DNA from: Bacteroidales bacterium
GTDB lineage: Bacteria > Bacteroidota > Bacteroidia > Bacteroidales > UBA7960
Direction: 5' to 3'
Assembly: GCA_007134525.1 (NCBI GenBank)
Contig: SLKR01000111.1
Span: 1 to 51,364, forward strand
DNA: 51,364 nucleotides
Shown: in pieces, positions 26,194-36,856 of the stretch
Layout: every line of letters begins with the position of its first letter
Numbering within the stretch: the first letter of the stretch is position 1
The notes under the pieces: generated by a model
Told to the model about the DNA's origin: nothing
The model's database searches: none
Seen by the model: only the letters and a program-made list of their open reading frames with translations
Translations under genes and position numbers: made by a program

Positions 26194-27086
26194 TGAACGC
26201 ATCAATAGTAAAAAACCAGCTCCACCTTCACGTGGTTGTCGTACTTCTGGGTTTTACTGCTATACTGGGGGCCCTGATCACCTTACCTGCAATTGATCTG
26301 GTATGGTACAGGATGCTTTTGGCATTCGTGGGCCTGTGGCTGTATTTTATGGTGAAGGGTATACCTTTCAGATTAAGTATCAGGCACATCATTCCGCTTC
26401 TTGGAATTGGGGTGGTGGTTGCACTTCACTGGATAACCTTCTTTCACGCGATCAAGGTCTCTAATGTTTCGGTAACACTCGGGGTTTTTGCCTCCACAAC
26501 GCTTTTTACCAGTTTTCTTGAGCCCATTAGCCAGAAACGGCGTATCTTCTGGCTTGAGGTCCTGATTGGCCTGGTTATCATATGTGGCATATATCTTATA
26601 TTCCAATATGAGTTCCAATACCTCGAAGGGATTCTGTATTCGCTTCTTTCGGCATTATTAAACGGGCTTTTTGTTGTGCTGAACCGTAATATAAGCCTGC
26701 GCCATTTCCCATCGGTGATAAGTTTCTATGAAATGATAGGGGGTTTTCTGTTCATTACCTTATATCTTGGTATTGCGGGAGGATTCGGCATGCATTTTTT
26801 CAGTATATCGGCTGCAGATACATTCTACCTGTTTTTACTGGGGTTCCTCTGTACTGCATATGCATTCACAGCAATAGTAAATGTTATGAAGGTTTTATCA
26901 GCGTATATGGTTGTTCTTGCCCTTAACCTGGAGCCGGTATACGGGATAATAATGGCACACATTTTCTTCCCTGAGGCAGAGAAGATGTCGGCAGGCTTTT
27001 ATCTCGGAACTCTTATAATTTTGGTTTCGGTCTTCAGCTATCCATTTCTAAAGCGCAGATTCAGACAAAAGGAGGAGTTAATCTAA
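26193..27086 (+). CDS. EamA/DMT-family transporter
   Basis: Ten-helix inner-membrane permease of the drug/metabolite transporter superfamily. The 297-residue protein has two EamA repeats; the second ends with the usual LALNLEPVYGIIMAHIFF and the charged PEAEKMSAGF loop. The C-terminus is basic (KRRFRQKEEL), on the cytoplasmic side. The start codon overlaps the kinase stop (TAATG), so the two are translationally coupled. The substrate cannot be deduced; a role in moving a metabolite used or made by the NadR-like kinase is a guess. It converges with cysQ, overlapping by 4 bp. Confidence 0.9.
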   Translation: MNASIVKNQLHLHVVVVLLGFTAILGALITLPAIDLVWYRMLLAFVGLWLYFMVKGIPFRLSIRHIIPLLGIGVVVALHWITFFHAIKVSNVSVTLGVFASTTLFTSFLEPISQKRRIFWLEVLIGLVIICGIYLIFQYEFQYLEGILYSLLSALLNGLFVVLNRNISLRHFPSVISFYEMIGGFLFITLYLGIAGGFGMHFFSISAADTFYLFLLGFLCTAYAFTAIVNVMKVLSAYMVVLALNLEPVYGIIMAHIFFPEAEKMSAGFYLGTLIILVSVFSYPFLKRRFRQKEELI

Positions 27087-27940
27087 CTTATTTCCGAGAA
27101 GAACCGGTCAGCTTCACTCTTGTTTGCAAATGCAACAAAAGGAGGATTTTTAAGGGTCTCGCCATTGTATTGCATTTCCCTTTCAGTGACAATATCAAAG
27201 ACACCTCCGCCTGCCGCATTTAATAAGGCATGCCCTGCCGCAGTATCCCATTCGGAAATAGATGCATAACGGGGGTATATAGTTGCTGTACCCTCAGCAA
27301 GATCGCAGAATTTCAGGGAGCTTCCCTTTTTAATTAAACTGCTGCCATTATATTTCAGGTTTATCTGTCTGATGATTTCCGAGGTCTTGTCATCCACGTG
27401 AGAGCGGCTTACCGCAATAATATGTTTTTTATTTTCTTTCGTCCCCTGCCCTGGAAAAGCATTTTCAAAAACATCCCAGGGGTCATCCCTTTGCGATGCC
27501 TCCCAGAATTCCTGTCCGTCAATCCAGGAGGTATTGTCAATAAATGATCCGTACCAGGCCTTCTGCAGTGCCGGTGCAAGCACTACACCCATAACCGGCT
27601 GAGACTCTTTTATCAATGCTATATTGACTGTAAATTCTCCGTTACCGGCCATAAACTCCCTTGTACCGTCAAGTGGATCCACCAGCCAGTAATATTTCCA
27701 GGATCTCCTGATACTGAATCCCGGGATACTGCTTTCTTCACTTAAAACTGGAAGACCGGTCTGGCCAAGCAGATTAACTATCAGCGTGTTTGCAATTGTA
27801 TCTGCCGTGGTAACCGGACTTCCGTCATCCTTGATCTCTGTAACAAAATCCCCTCCATATATTTTCATTATTTTTTCGGCCGCCGCAAATGCGGCTTTAA
27901 GGGCGGTGGCCCGGAGGTAGTTGTACCGCTTAATATCCAT
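27083..27940 (-). CDS. cysQ: 3'(2'),5'-bisphosphate nucleotidase
   Basis: Removes the 3' phosphate from adenosine 3',5'-bisphosphate, a by-product of sulfate assimilation. The 285-residue inositol-monophosphatase-fold enzyme has the metal sites EESSIP near residue 76 and DPLDGTREF near residue 95, plus SEWDTAAGHALLNAAGG near residue 232. GSSLKFCDLAEGTA is the CysQ-type segment before it. Upstream on its strand is TACTTTTA (27965-27972), a plausible -7 element. No sulfur-assimilation genes are adjacent. Confidence 0.93.
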   Translation of the reverse strand: MDIKRYNYLRATALKAAFAAAEKIMKIYGGDFVTEIKDDGSPVTTADTIANTLIVNLLGQTGLPVLSEESSIPGFSIRRSWKYYWLVDPLDGTREFMAGNGEFTVNIALIKESQPVMGVVLAPALQKAWYGSFIDNTSWIDGQEFWEASQRDDPWDVFENAFPGQGTKENKKHIIAVSRSHVDDKTSEIIRQINLKYNGSSLIKKGSSLKFCDLAEGTATIYPRYASISEWDTAAGHALLNAAGGGVFDIVTEREMQYNGETLKNPPFVAFANKSEADRFFSEIS

Positions 27941-28081
27941 GGCAGTTTTTTATTGTTTAGCTTGTAAAAGTACAGGAATTAACTCCAGACAAAAAGAGTT
28001 TCTTATTATCAGAACAATTGCATTCAGATATTTGTTTATGAAAACATAGTAGTATAAAGTTTAAATAAAACAGATGTTGAT

Positions 28082-28630
28082 ATGATACTTTCAGTTATTT
28101 TGCTTGCAATGGCAATGATTCTGCCAATGGAGGACGGTTCAGGCAGGCTGCATGATTTTGTGGCAGAGGATATATACGGAGACGAGTTTGATTTATCTCA
28201 GTTCAGGGGTAAAAAAGTGCTGGTTGTTAATACTGCCTCGCGTTGCGGGCTTACCCCGCAGTATGAGGAGTTGGAGCAGCTATACAGGGAATTTTCAGAC
28301 TATGGTTTTACGGTAATTGGTTTTCCAGCGAATAATTTCATGAACCAGGAACCCGGCACAAATGAGGATATCATTACATTTTGTGAGGAGAACTACGGGG
28401 TAACTTTCCCTATGATGTCCAAGATATCCGTTAAGGGAGATGATATTTCACCCATATACCGCTGGCTTACTGATAAAAAGCTTAACGGCAGGATGGATTC
28501 GGAGGTTGGCTGGAATTTTCAGAAATACCTCATTGATGAGGAGGGGAGATTGATTGATATGGTTCCCCCCCGTGAAAGCCCTCTGTCAGAAAGGATAACC
28601 TCCTGGATCACGTCTGGTGAACCTGAGTAG
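28082..28630 (+). CDS. Glutathione peroxidase-family thiol peroxidase
   Basis: Reduces peroxides with a cysteine, probably using thioredoxin. The 182-residue protein has a hydrophobic N-terminus (MILSVILLAMAMIL) that suggests export or anchoring. The peroxidatic cysteine is in NTASRCGLTPQY and the likely resolving cysteine in ITFCEENYGVTFP. The tryptophan-asparagine pair is in VGWNFQKYL. The usual NQF glutamine is replaced by asparagine in FPANNFMNQEPG, which I recall as a common variant. Two thioredoxins at 47-48 kb are possible reductants. The gene is single, 1 bp before the convergent gyrB stop. Confidence 0.92.
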   Translation: MILSVILLAMAMILPMEDGSGRLHDFVAEDIYGDEFDLSQFRGKKVLVVNTASRCGLTPQYEELEQLYREFSDYGFTVIGFPANNFMNQEPGTNEDIITFCEENYGVTFPMMSKISVKGDDISPIYRWLTDKKLNGRMDSEVGWNFQKYLIDEEGRLIDMVPPRESPLSERITSWITSGEPE

Positions 28631-28631
28631 G

Positions 28632-30605
<1,974 letters not shown>

Positions 30606-30622
30606 TCATTTTATATAACGTG

Positions 30623-30630
30623 CAAAGATA
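30623..30630 (-). promoter_or_regulatory. -7 element TATCTTTG of gyrB
   Basis: The minus strand reads TATCTTTG, an exact and typical Bacteroidota -7 box, 23 bp upstream of the gyrB start. No TTTG lies at -33. Confidence 0.65.
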
Positions 30631-30702
30631 GCTATTTCTGCCGACTTTTCATAGAAAAAACAATGGCAGGAGGAGTGATTTAAGAAACTGAAAAAGAAAC
30701 TG

Positions 30703-32430
30703 TTAGAAAGAGTAACTGATTCCCCCAAGGAAGTTGAATCCATGGGTAGGATACTGCAGCCATCTTTCGTAGGATTCGTTCTGAAGATTGGAGAAATTTA
30801 AAAAGACTGAGAGCCTCTTTGTATACCTGTATTCTATGCCCGCATTGGCGTCGATAAAAAAGTCATGCAGCTTGAACTCTTCAGTCAGATTGCCGGCATC
30901 CACTTCTGTACTCCCCAGGAAAAGCGGGCCGTATGCCGGACCACGTCCGAAAATATCGGCTGTAAGGATAATCTTGTCCTGTATGTTGTACTTCATGTTT
31001 AGTGAAAGCTTATAGTCGGGCTGGTGCCAGGCCCTCTGCTGATTCTCCAGGCTGTAGTCGAAAAAGTCTCCCCTGAGCCGCATTGAAAATCTCCTCCCGA
31101 ATTCTGAGGATAACTCAGCGTGAATATGAAGTTTGTCAATATTGTCATAGATCACGTTGAATGAATCGTTTATCATACTCCACTGGATGCCGGTATCTTC
31201 GTAAATCTTGCCGAAAAGCGGGTAGTTGTCTATTCTGCTGTGGGTAAGCCCGAAGTTATAGCTTAGCCTGTCACCTACAGAGCCTCTGAGCCTTCCGCTT
31301 AATCTTGTCCTTGCATTGGAGAACCTCATTTCCGGTGATGGCATCACAAATGGATTGGTTTCTGACAGGCTGTGCCATGAATTTCTTTCAAGGCCGCCTG
31401 ACAGATCCATGATGGCAGTCATCCTTTCCGGTATAATATCCATCTCAAAGCCGGCAAGTGGATAGGCCCTAATCTGGTAATTTGCATTTTCGTCCTCAAC
31501 ACCAAGGTTTACTCCGATATGGAATCTGAGCCTGTCTATAGTAGAGCTTATAACAGGTTTAATTGCATATATGCCGGTATTTGAGGTGTCTGCAGGGCTG
31601 GTGTTGTAGAAATAGTCACCCGAAAAGTCCATGCTGAAATACTGTTTGTCAGCAAGACCAAAAGGGTCTGCAGCTATTTCACTTCCCAATTTTCCCGATA
31701 TGGTGAAATGGTGCTCACTTCCGTCAAACCTGTCGGTAAGCCAGTTGTGTCCCAGCCCGGCCTGGTATGCGAATGAACCCTGGCCGTTGTTCAGGCTGTA
31801 AAAATCAAAACCGGATGAGAGAAATTCATATCTCTGGCGTATGTCACCTGCAGCAATGGCAGCAACATCGCCGGGATTTCCGTAATAGTGAACTACATCC
31901 CTTTCATACATCACATCTGCCTTTAATGCTGTATTACTAAAAAAACGAGTCCCATAAATATTTGCCATATTCCTGCTGTAGATGCTGAAGGGATAATCCT
32001 CAACCCCGTCACCTGATGATTTATGCTTAAGATGAAGGCCGAGTGAATATCTGTCATTCCTCAGACTGTTGTAAAAAGCCTCAAAATATGGTGTCTGGTA
32101 GTTTCCGTATCCTCCCCTCAGGTGGGCACGGTAAAGCCTTGCAAGAGGTTCTCCCCTCATACGTGCGGGGGTAATGGGTTCGGGTTCAAAGCTGGTTGAG
32201 GCCATCAGGGGCTGTATCCTGTAGTCAAAATCAAGGTTGACGCTGATGGTGTCATCTATCCGGGGGTTGAGATTTATCTTGTATGCATCTGATATTGTAG
32301 GTTCATAGGGAGCTACTACCTGTACCTCGTCAATGTCCAGAATGCGCTGTGCCTGAATTATACCTGATGATCCCATACTAAGTATTGAAATTATCAGGAG
32401 TGACTTTAATGAAAAATATTTGCAGGTCAT
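30703..32430 (-). CDS. Outer-membrane beta-barrel protein
   Basis: A 575-residue protein starting at MTCKYFSLKS (32430) with a signal peptide ending at IIQAQ. The tracked start at 32547 adds a basic stretch overlapping the upstream gene and is rejected. The mature N-terminus DIDEVQVVAPYEPTISDAY resembles a TonB-box region. Alternating aromatic and polar strands fill the rest, and the protein ends ISYSF with the terminal phenylalanine used for barrel insertion. No TonB plug domain is clear. It follows the TPR gene closely on the same strand (55 bp between the TPR stop and this start), so the two probably act together. Function unknown. Confidence 0.82.
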   Translation of the reverse strand: MTCKYFSLKSLLIISILSMGSSGIIQAQRILDIDEVQVVAPYEPTISDAYKINLNPRIDDTISVNLDFDYRIQPLMASTSFEPEPITPARMRGEPLARLYRAHLRGGYGNYQTPYFEAFYNSLRNDRYSLGLHLKHKSSGDGVEDYPFSIYSRNMANIYGTRFFSNTALKADVMYERDVVHYYGNPGDVAAIAAGDIRQRYEFLSSGFDFYSLNNGQGSFAYQAGLGHNWLTDRFDGSEHHFTISGKLGSEIAADPFGLADKQYFSMDFSGDYFYNTSPADTSNTGIYAIKPVISSTIDRLRFHIGVNLGVEDENANYQIRAYPLAGFEMDIIPERMTAIMDLSGGLERNSWHSLSETNPFVMPSPEMRFSNARTRLSGRLRGSVGDRLSYNFGLTHSRIDNYPLFGKIYEDTGIQWSMINDSFNVIYDNIDKLHIHAELSSEFGRRFSMRLRGDFFDYSLENQQRAWHQPDYKLSLNMKYNIQDKIILTADIFGRGPAYGPLFLGSTEVDAGNLTEEFKLHDFFIDANAGIEYRYTKRLSVFLNFSNLQNESYERWLQYPTHGFNFLGGISYSF

Positions 32431-32485
32431 ATTTCTGTGTTGTTTGGTCTGTATTACTTTTTCTGTTAAGTTCTTCCGGCATGTG

Positions 32486-35400
32486 CTATTCTTCGTCATT
32501 GCCTGTTGAAGCGCTCTCCTCTTCTTCCTGCCTGTCAATGAACTCAATCCTTCCCAGTGCTTCCGTTACAATCTCCTCACCTTCATAATTCTCGATGATG
32601 CTTTCAAGTGTATGTCGTGCCTGGAAGGTATTGCCGCTTTCTATGTATACATCAGAAAGAAGCAAAAATGTCCTTGCCAGCCAGTAGTCGTATGCCGATA
32701 AACTATTTATGTATTCAAATATCTCCTCTTCGGCAGCTTCGTAATCGCCTTCCCTGAATGTTATAAGGGCCATATTATACATTGCTTCGGCAGAGCGGCG
32801 GTTTGTGATTATATCCTTTACACTCTTAAAAGCCTCCCTGGCCAGGCCGGTGTCCTGCATGGCCATTGCCGACAACCCCTTAATGTGGTGCGCCTCCTGT
32901 TGCTGATCCTGGGAGAGTCTGTCCTCTGTGAGTACCTCCCGTGCAGCCTCAACGGCCTCAGCGTGTCTTTCCAGCCTGTGGAGGGAACGCATTCTGCCTG
33001 TACGGGCCACCAGTCTGTTGTTGGGGTATTCTGCCATCTGCGCAAGCCTGGAGAAATATAAAAGGGCATCTTCATAGTTGCCCATTGCAAATTCAATACT
33101 GGAAGCCCTCAGCAGTGAGTTTTCCAGGAACATTGATCTCTGGCTGTCGATAACAAAACGGTAGCCCTCAAGCGCCCGCTGATGTTCGTTTGCCCTGAAA
33201 AGGCATTCAGACCGGTAAAAGTGGGCATTCAGTGCGAATACTCCGTCTGGGAAGCGGTCGAGGTAATTGTTAAAGCTGGTAACAGCACCTTCACAGTCAC
33301 CCTGCATGTATCTGTTCTCTGCAGCCTGATAAACAAGTGAGTCCTCCTCGGCCCTGCTTAAATCGGCGATACCCATTCCCTCTGTAAACCTTACGAACTC
33401 ATCAACCCTGTCAAGGTCAACATAGATATTCCTCATTGCCGACAATGCTTCTTCGGCCTCAGCAGTTCCGGGATATGATTCAACAACTCTTCGGAATATC
33501 TCAAGTGCCCTTTCATCTTCATTTTCATTGTAATGTATCAGGCCGGTCTTTAGCTTCGCACTCTGGGCATATGAACTTGCCGGGTGCTCATCTATGACCC
33601 TTGCAAAATAGTTCCTGGCCTGGGCGTTATTATTAAGCAAAAGCCAGGTATTGGCAATTTCATACTTGCTGTCGTCCAGGTAGGAAGATGATGGATAGTC
33701 TCTTATAAGTGACTGAAGCGTATTTATTTTTTCGGTGAACATTCCGGTTATGCCGTAAACAAGACCCTTTTGAAACACTGCATAGTCGGTGTCGATAACA
33801 CCCATGCTTACTGCCCTGTTGTAATGGTCCATGGCGATCTGGTACTGCATTGTGATGAAATAGGAGTCTGCAAGGCGGAGAACCGCATCATTAAGCATTC
33901 TTTCCTCACTGCTCCCTTCATCCATAAACCTTCGGAATGCTGATATTGCATTACTGTACTGTTCCTTCTTGAAGTGTGAATAACCCAGGGAGTAGTGTGC
34001 CTGGCTGTAGTAGTCCAGCGAACGAGCCCCCTGCGCCGACAAAAATCTTTCGAGCATTGATATTGCATTGTCGTAGTTACCCAGCCTGTAAAATGCCTCT
34101 CCGTTCCAGAAAAGGCTTGCTGAATACATGGTGGGGCTGTCGTTGTATCGCTGTGTCTTTTCAAAATGGCTTATTGCTTCCCTAAGGTCATTGTTGTTGA
34201 AAAGTTCTGCGCCTCTGTAGAAGCTTACCCTCTGGTATGCTTCCCTCAGACGGGATGTGTTATGAGGTATTTGTTCAAGCGACTCTAATGCATCCTTGTA
34301 GTTGCGGGTGGTAAGGTATAGGTCTGCAAGGTAGGCATAGGCTTCCTCAGTCCTTGGGGATGAGGGATACTGATTTATATAACGCTGGAAAGAGAGTATG
34401 GCTTCATTGTGAGGGTCGTACGACAGCTCAAATGAAAGTTTTGCATAATTAAACAGTGACTCCCTCGCTATCTCCTCGTTTATGCCTATCTGGTGCGCCT
34501 GCATGAAGGCATTCCGCGCGAAACGTTTCTGCCCAGTCTGTATATAGGCTGAAGCAAGGTGATAGCTGGCATTCTGGGCCAGTTCGTCATCATCCCTGAC
34601 AGCTCTTTCCAGATGGGGGATAGCTTCCTCAAACCTGTTGTTCATGTAAAGGGAGTAGCCGAGCTGATAGTGGTCATCCCTGCCTGCGGCCCCCCTGAAG
34701 TGATTTATATAATCCTCGAGGTGGGGTATTGCCTCAAGGTACTCTTCCTGGTTGTAATATGCCTCACCAATCAGCCTGCTGATCTCTGCCGACCTCTGGG
34801 GGCTGGCCTCCTCAAGTAGTTCAGGTGCATGCTCCAGAAGCTCAGTGAAACGCTCCTGCAGGTAGTATATGTGAACTATGTAATAAGGCACTGCAGGACC
34901 GAACATTCTGTCGCCTGTCAGTTGCATGAATGCGTTCATTGCATCATCGTAGTGTCCTGTAAGATAAGCCGAGTGCCCGTAATAATACCGTGCTGGTATA
35001 TAGTAACCCGACCCTGCGTCGGTTATCTGGCCGAAAAGCTGAAGGGCAAAGTTGTAAGACTCTGTCATAAAATAACTGTAAGCCTTCCTGAAAATGAACT
35101 CAGTTCGCATTCCTTCAGGTATGTCGCGTGATGCCAGCCTCCCGTACCATTCCACTGCATCTTCGTAGTCCCTGTCCCGGTATTTTATGTTACCCATGTT
35201 GAACCATGCGAGTTTTTGCCCGTGGTGGCTTGAGTGGTTATTCATATACTCCATTAGCATTGACTCTGCATCCGGATTGAACAGTTCCGTTGCGCATATC
35301 GCTGCGTATAGGCTGGCGCTGGCATACAACTCGTCTTTTGGGTCGCTGATCTGTCCGGTCACTTCCAGGAACATCTCCTTTGCGGCACCATACTTTTCCT

Positions 35401-35530
35401 TTTCAAAAAGATTGAGTGCCTGCCTGTAACTGGCATCAGGGTCATCATAAACTGCTGTTTGCTGGGATCTTGCAGGCAGGTGGGCTGCAACTGCTATCAG
35501 CAATAACAATAAGAAAGATTTTTTTTTCAT
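32486..35530 (-). CDS. Large exported TPR-repeat protein
   Basis: A 1014-residue periplasmic or surface protein. The start MKKKSFLLLLLIAVAAHLP (ATG at 35530) gives a signal peptide ending near ARSQQ; the tracked start is four codons earlier. The rest is tandem tetratricopeptide repeats, for example ALNLFEKEKYGAAKEMFLEV, YEDAVEWYGRLA, AIPHLERAVRDDDELAQNA and NYDNAISMLERFLSAQ, extending close to the C-terminus. Such solenoids bind proteins or scaffold complexes. No enzymatic domain is seen. It begins only 25 bp after the 3' end of rnpB and precedes the barrel gene. The C-terminus is acidic (EEEESASTGNDEE). Confidence 0.88.
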   Translation of the reverse strand: MKKKSFLLLLLIAVAAHLPARSQQTAVYDDPDASYRQALNLFEKEKYGAAKEMFLEVTGQISDPKDELYASASLYAAICATELFNPDAESMLMEYMNNHSSHHGQKLAWFNMGNIKYRDRDYEDAVEWYGRLASRDIPEGMRTEFIFRKAYSYFMTESYNFALQLFGQITDAGSGYYIPARYYYGHSAYLTGHYDDAMNAFMQLTGDRMFGPAVPYYIVHIYYLQERFTELLEHAPELLEEASPQRSAEISRLIGEAYYNQEEYLEAIPHLEDYINHFRGAAGRDDHYQLGYSLYMNNRFEEAIPHLERAVRDDDELAQNASYHLASAYIQTGQKRFARNAFMQAHQIGINEEIARESLFNYAKLSFELSYDPHNEAILSFQRYINQYPSSPRTEEAYAYLADLYLTTRNYKDALESLEQIPHNTSRLREAYQRVSFYRGAELFNNNDLREAISHFEKTQRYNDSPTMYSASLFWNGEAFYRLGNYDNAISMLERFLSAQGARSLDYYSQAHYSLGYSHFKKEQYSNAISAFRRFMDEGSSEERMLNDAVLRLADSYFITMQYQIAMDHYNRAVSMGVIDTDYAVFQKGLVYGITGMFTEKINTLQSLIRDYPSSSYLDDSKYEIANTWLLLNNNAQARNYFARVIDEHPASSYAQSAKLKTGLIHYNENEDERALEIFRRVVESYPGTAEAEEALSAMRNIYVDLDRVDEFVRFTEGMGIADLSRAEEDSLVYQAAENRYMQGDCEGAVTSFNNYLDRFPDGVFALNAHFYRSECLFRANEHQRALEGYRFVIDSQRSMFLENSLLRASSIEFAMGNYEDALLYFSRLAQMAEYPNNRLVARTGRMRSLHRLERHAEAVEAAREVLTEDRLSQDQQQEAHHIKGLSAMAMQDTGLAREAFKSVKDIITNRRSAEAMYNMALITFREGDYEAAEEEIFEYINSLSAYDYWLARTFLLLSDVYIESGNTFQARHTLESIIENYEGEEIVTEALGRIEFIDRQEEEESASTGNDEE

Positions 35531-35553
35531 GTTTTGTATCACTAAAAAAACAA

Positions 35554-35937
35554 AACGAGGCAGGCCTGTAAGCCGGGTTCTGTAGCAACACCATGGTTGC
35601 TTCCTGTCATTTATCTGGAATAATGCTCACGCATTACTTCTATCGGTCTACCCTCCGGGATTGGGCGAGCAGCCCTCAGCCCCGGTATATTTGACCTTTC
35701 AACGCATAAGGTTTACCCTCCTGCCCGGTCACCCGGACAGGCCGTGAGCTCTTACCTCACGTTTTCACCCTTACCCGGGCCGTTAACACGGCACCTGGCG
35801 GTTATTTTCTGTGGCACTTGCTCTCAGGCTACCCTGCCGGGTAGCCCGGCTTCCCGTTAGGAAGTATGCTGCTCTGTGTTGCCCGGACTTTCCTCATCCT
35901 GCCAGTAGCAGGACGCGACAGGACGGCCTGCCCCGTT
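35554..35937 (-). ncRNA. rnpB: RNase P RNA, bacterial class A
   Basis: Catalytic RNA that trims the 5' leaders of tRNA precursors. The minus strand carries the conserved GAGGAAAGTCCGGGC near the 5' end and ACAGAACCCGGCTTAC near the 3' end. The ends pair as P1: CGGGGCAGGCC (35925-35935) with GGCCTGCCTCG (35556-35566), an 11-bp stem with one G-U. The length is about 384 nt, normal for class A. A U-rich run (CGTTTTGTTTTTTT) follows P1, a plausible terminator, and the TPR gene starts right after. This accounts for the 431-bp stretch without a protein gene. End points are estimates from P1. Confidence 0.96.
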
Positions 35938-35961
35938 TTTCAATGAACGATATTGTCTGTT

Positions 35962-36597
35962 TCAATTATCATCCTGTCTTCTCCAGATAGTCACATTTAA
36001 GGCTTTCTGGTTAAGCAGGGGAGAGAAAGCAAAGCTTTCCTCCTTGTATATTCTGACCGGTTTGAATACTATATGTTCTGAAAGTGGTTTTAATGTTTCA
36101 GTCTTTCCCTTTTTATAAAAAACAGCCTGAAACAGTGCATTGTTCCAGTCTTCAATCTCTGTACGCTCTACCTTGAAGATGTGTTGTTTGGAGCTGGCCT
36201 CAACAGTGCCGTTATAAATGCCGCTGTAATGCCCTGATTTGTTCATAAACAGTGCGAAGCAAACCGTTAACCCGGTATGGTTCAGTATATAGAAATCAAG
36301 CGGGCTGTTAAGCACCTTCTCCTGGTTGCGCGGTACCATTGCCAGGTAAAGCCCCTCATTAACGCCTGAGGCCTGGTGTGTCAGCAGCATAAGGGGGCTG
36401 CGGCTGGTTTTACCGCTGATATCTTCTTTTTCATTACTTTCGCTTCTGCCTGCACTTATAAGGTCGCCGACCGCATAGGGTATCTCAAACCCCTCCTCAA
36501 TAGAAACATGGACAATCTCATCGTCAACCACACGGGTAACGATTCCGCCACCTTTCTCATTAAGGAACAATACTTTATCTCCTTCTTTGAACTTCAT
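35962..36597 (-). CDS. DUF2027 protein lacking an Smr domain
   Basis: A 211-residue soluble protein from the ATG at 36597 (MKFKEGDKVLFLNEKGGGIV). The first 50 residues resemble a KOW/SH3-like barrel; the remainder is DUF2027 (LYLAMVPRNQEKVLNSPLDF, LNHTGLTVCFALFMNKSGHY). Bacteroidota proteins of this type as I remember them continue into a C-terminal Smr nuclease-like domain, but this one stops after VTIWRRQDDN, 25 bp before rnpB. The sequence beyond the stop does not encode Smr. A TAATTTTG element lies upstream. Role unknown; the family link to MutS2-like Smr proteins suggests nucleic acid or ribosome contact. Confidence 0.82.
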   Translation of the reverse strand: MKFKEGDKVLFLNEKGGGIVTRVVDDEIVHVSIEEGFEIPYAVGDLISAGRSESNEKEDISGKTSRSPLMLLTHQASGVNEGLYLAMVPRNQEKVLNSPLDFYILNHTGLTVCFALFMNKSGHYSGIYNGTVEASSKQHIFKVERTEIEDWNNALFQAVFYKKGKTETLKPLSEHIVFKPVRIYKEESFAFSPLLNQKALNVTIWRRQDDN

Positions 36598-36666
36598 TGC
36601 CAGAATATTGAATTCCCTTTGATAACGCACTGTATGCGTATTTATTTAACTATTGCAAATAATATG

Positions 36667-36674
36667 CAAAATTA
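36667..36674 (-). promoter_or_regulatory. -7 element TAATTTTG of the DUF2027 gene
   Basis: The minus strand reads TAATTTTG (TAnnTTTG), 69 bp upstream of the chosen start. Confidence 0.45.
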
Positions 36675-36775
36675 ATACAAATCCCATTAAATATATTGCT
36701 TTGATCCGGCGTTGTCTATTTATAATATCAGTATATATTATCTGCTTCTTTGATCCGCTTCATATTAAAAGTTTA

Positions 36776-36783
36776 TACTTTTG
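36776..36783 (+). promoter_or_regulatory. -7 element TACTTTTG of the polysaccharide cluster
   Basis: TACTTTTG matches the consensus, with a TTTG (36749-36752) 23 bp upstream, slightly longer than the usual 19-21 bp. The leader before the flippase gene would be about 67 nt. Confidence 0.5.
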
Positions 36784-36856
36784 GGGCGGAGATAAACTCT
36801 CAGAGTACAATTATCATTTTGTATCAGCTGTTATAAATGTCAAGGCCTAAATCTTT

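Noticed and set aside
28330-28360. Glutamine to asparagine change in the glutathione peroxidase (FPANNF)
   Set aside because: I recall FPANNF as a common natural variant of this family, and both cysteines are present, so I do not treat it as a defect.
32431-32547. Tracked upstream start of the barrel protein
   Set aside because: The extra 39 residues overlap the TPR gene and hide the signal peptide that begins at MTCKYFS.
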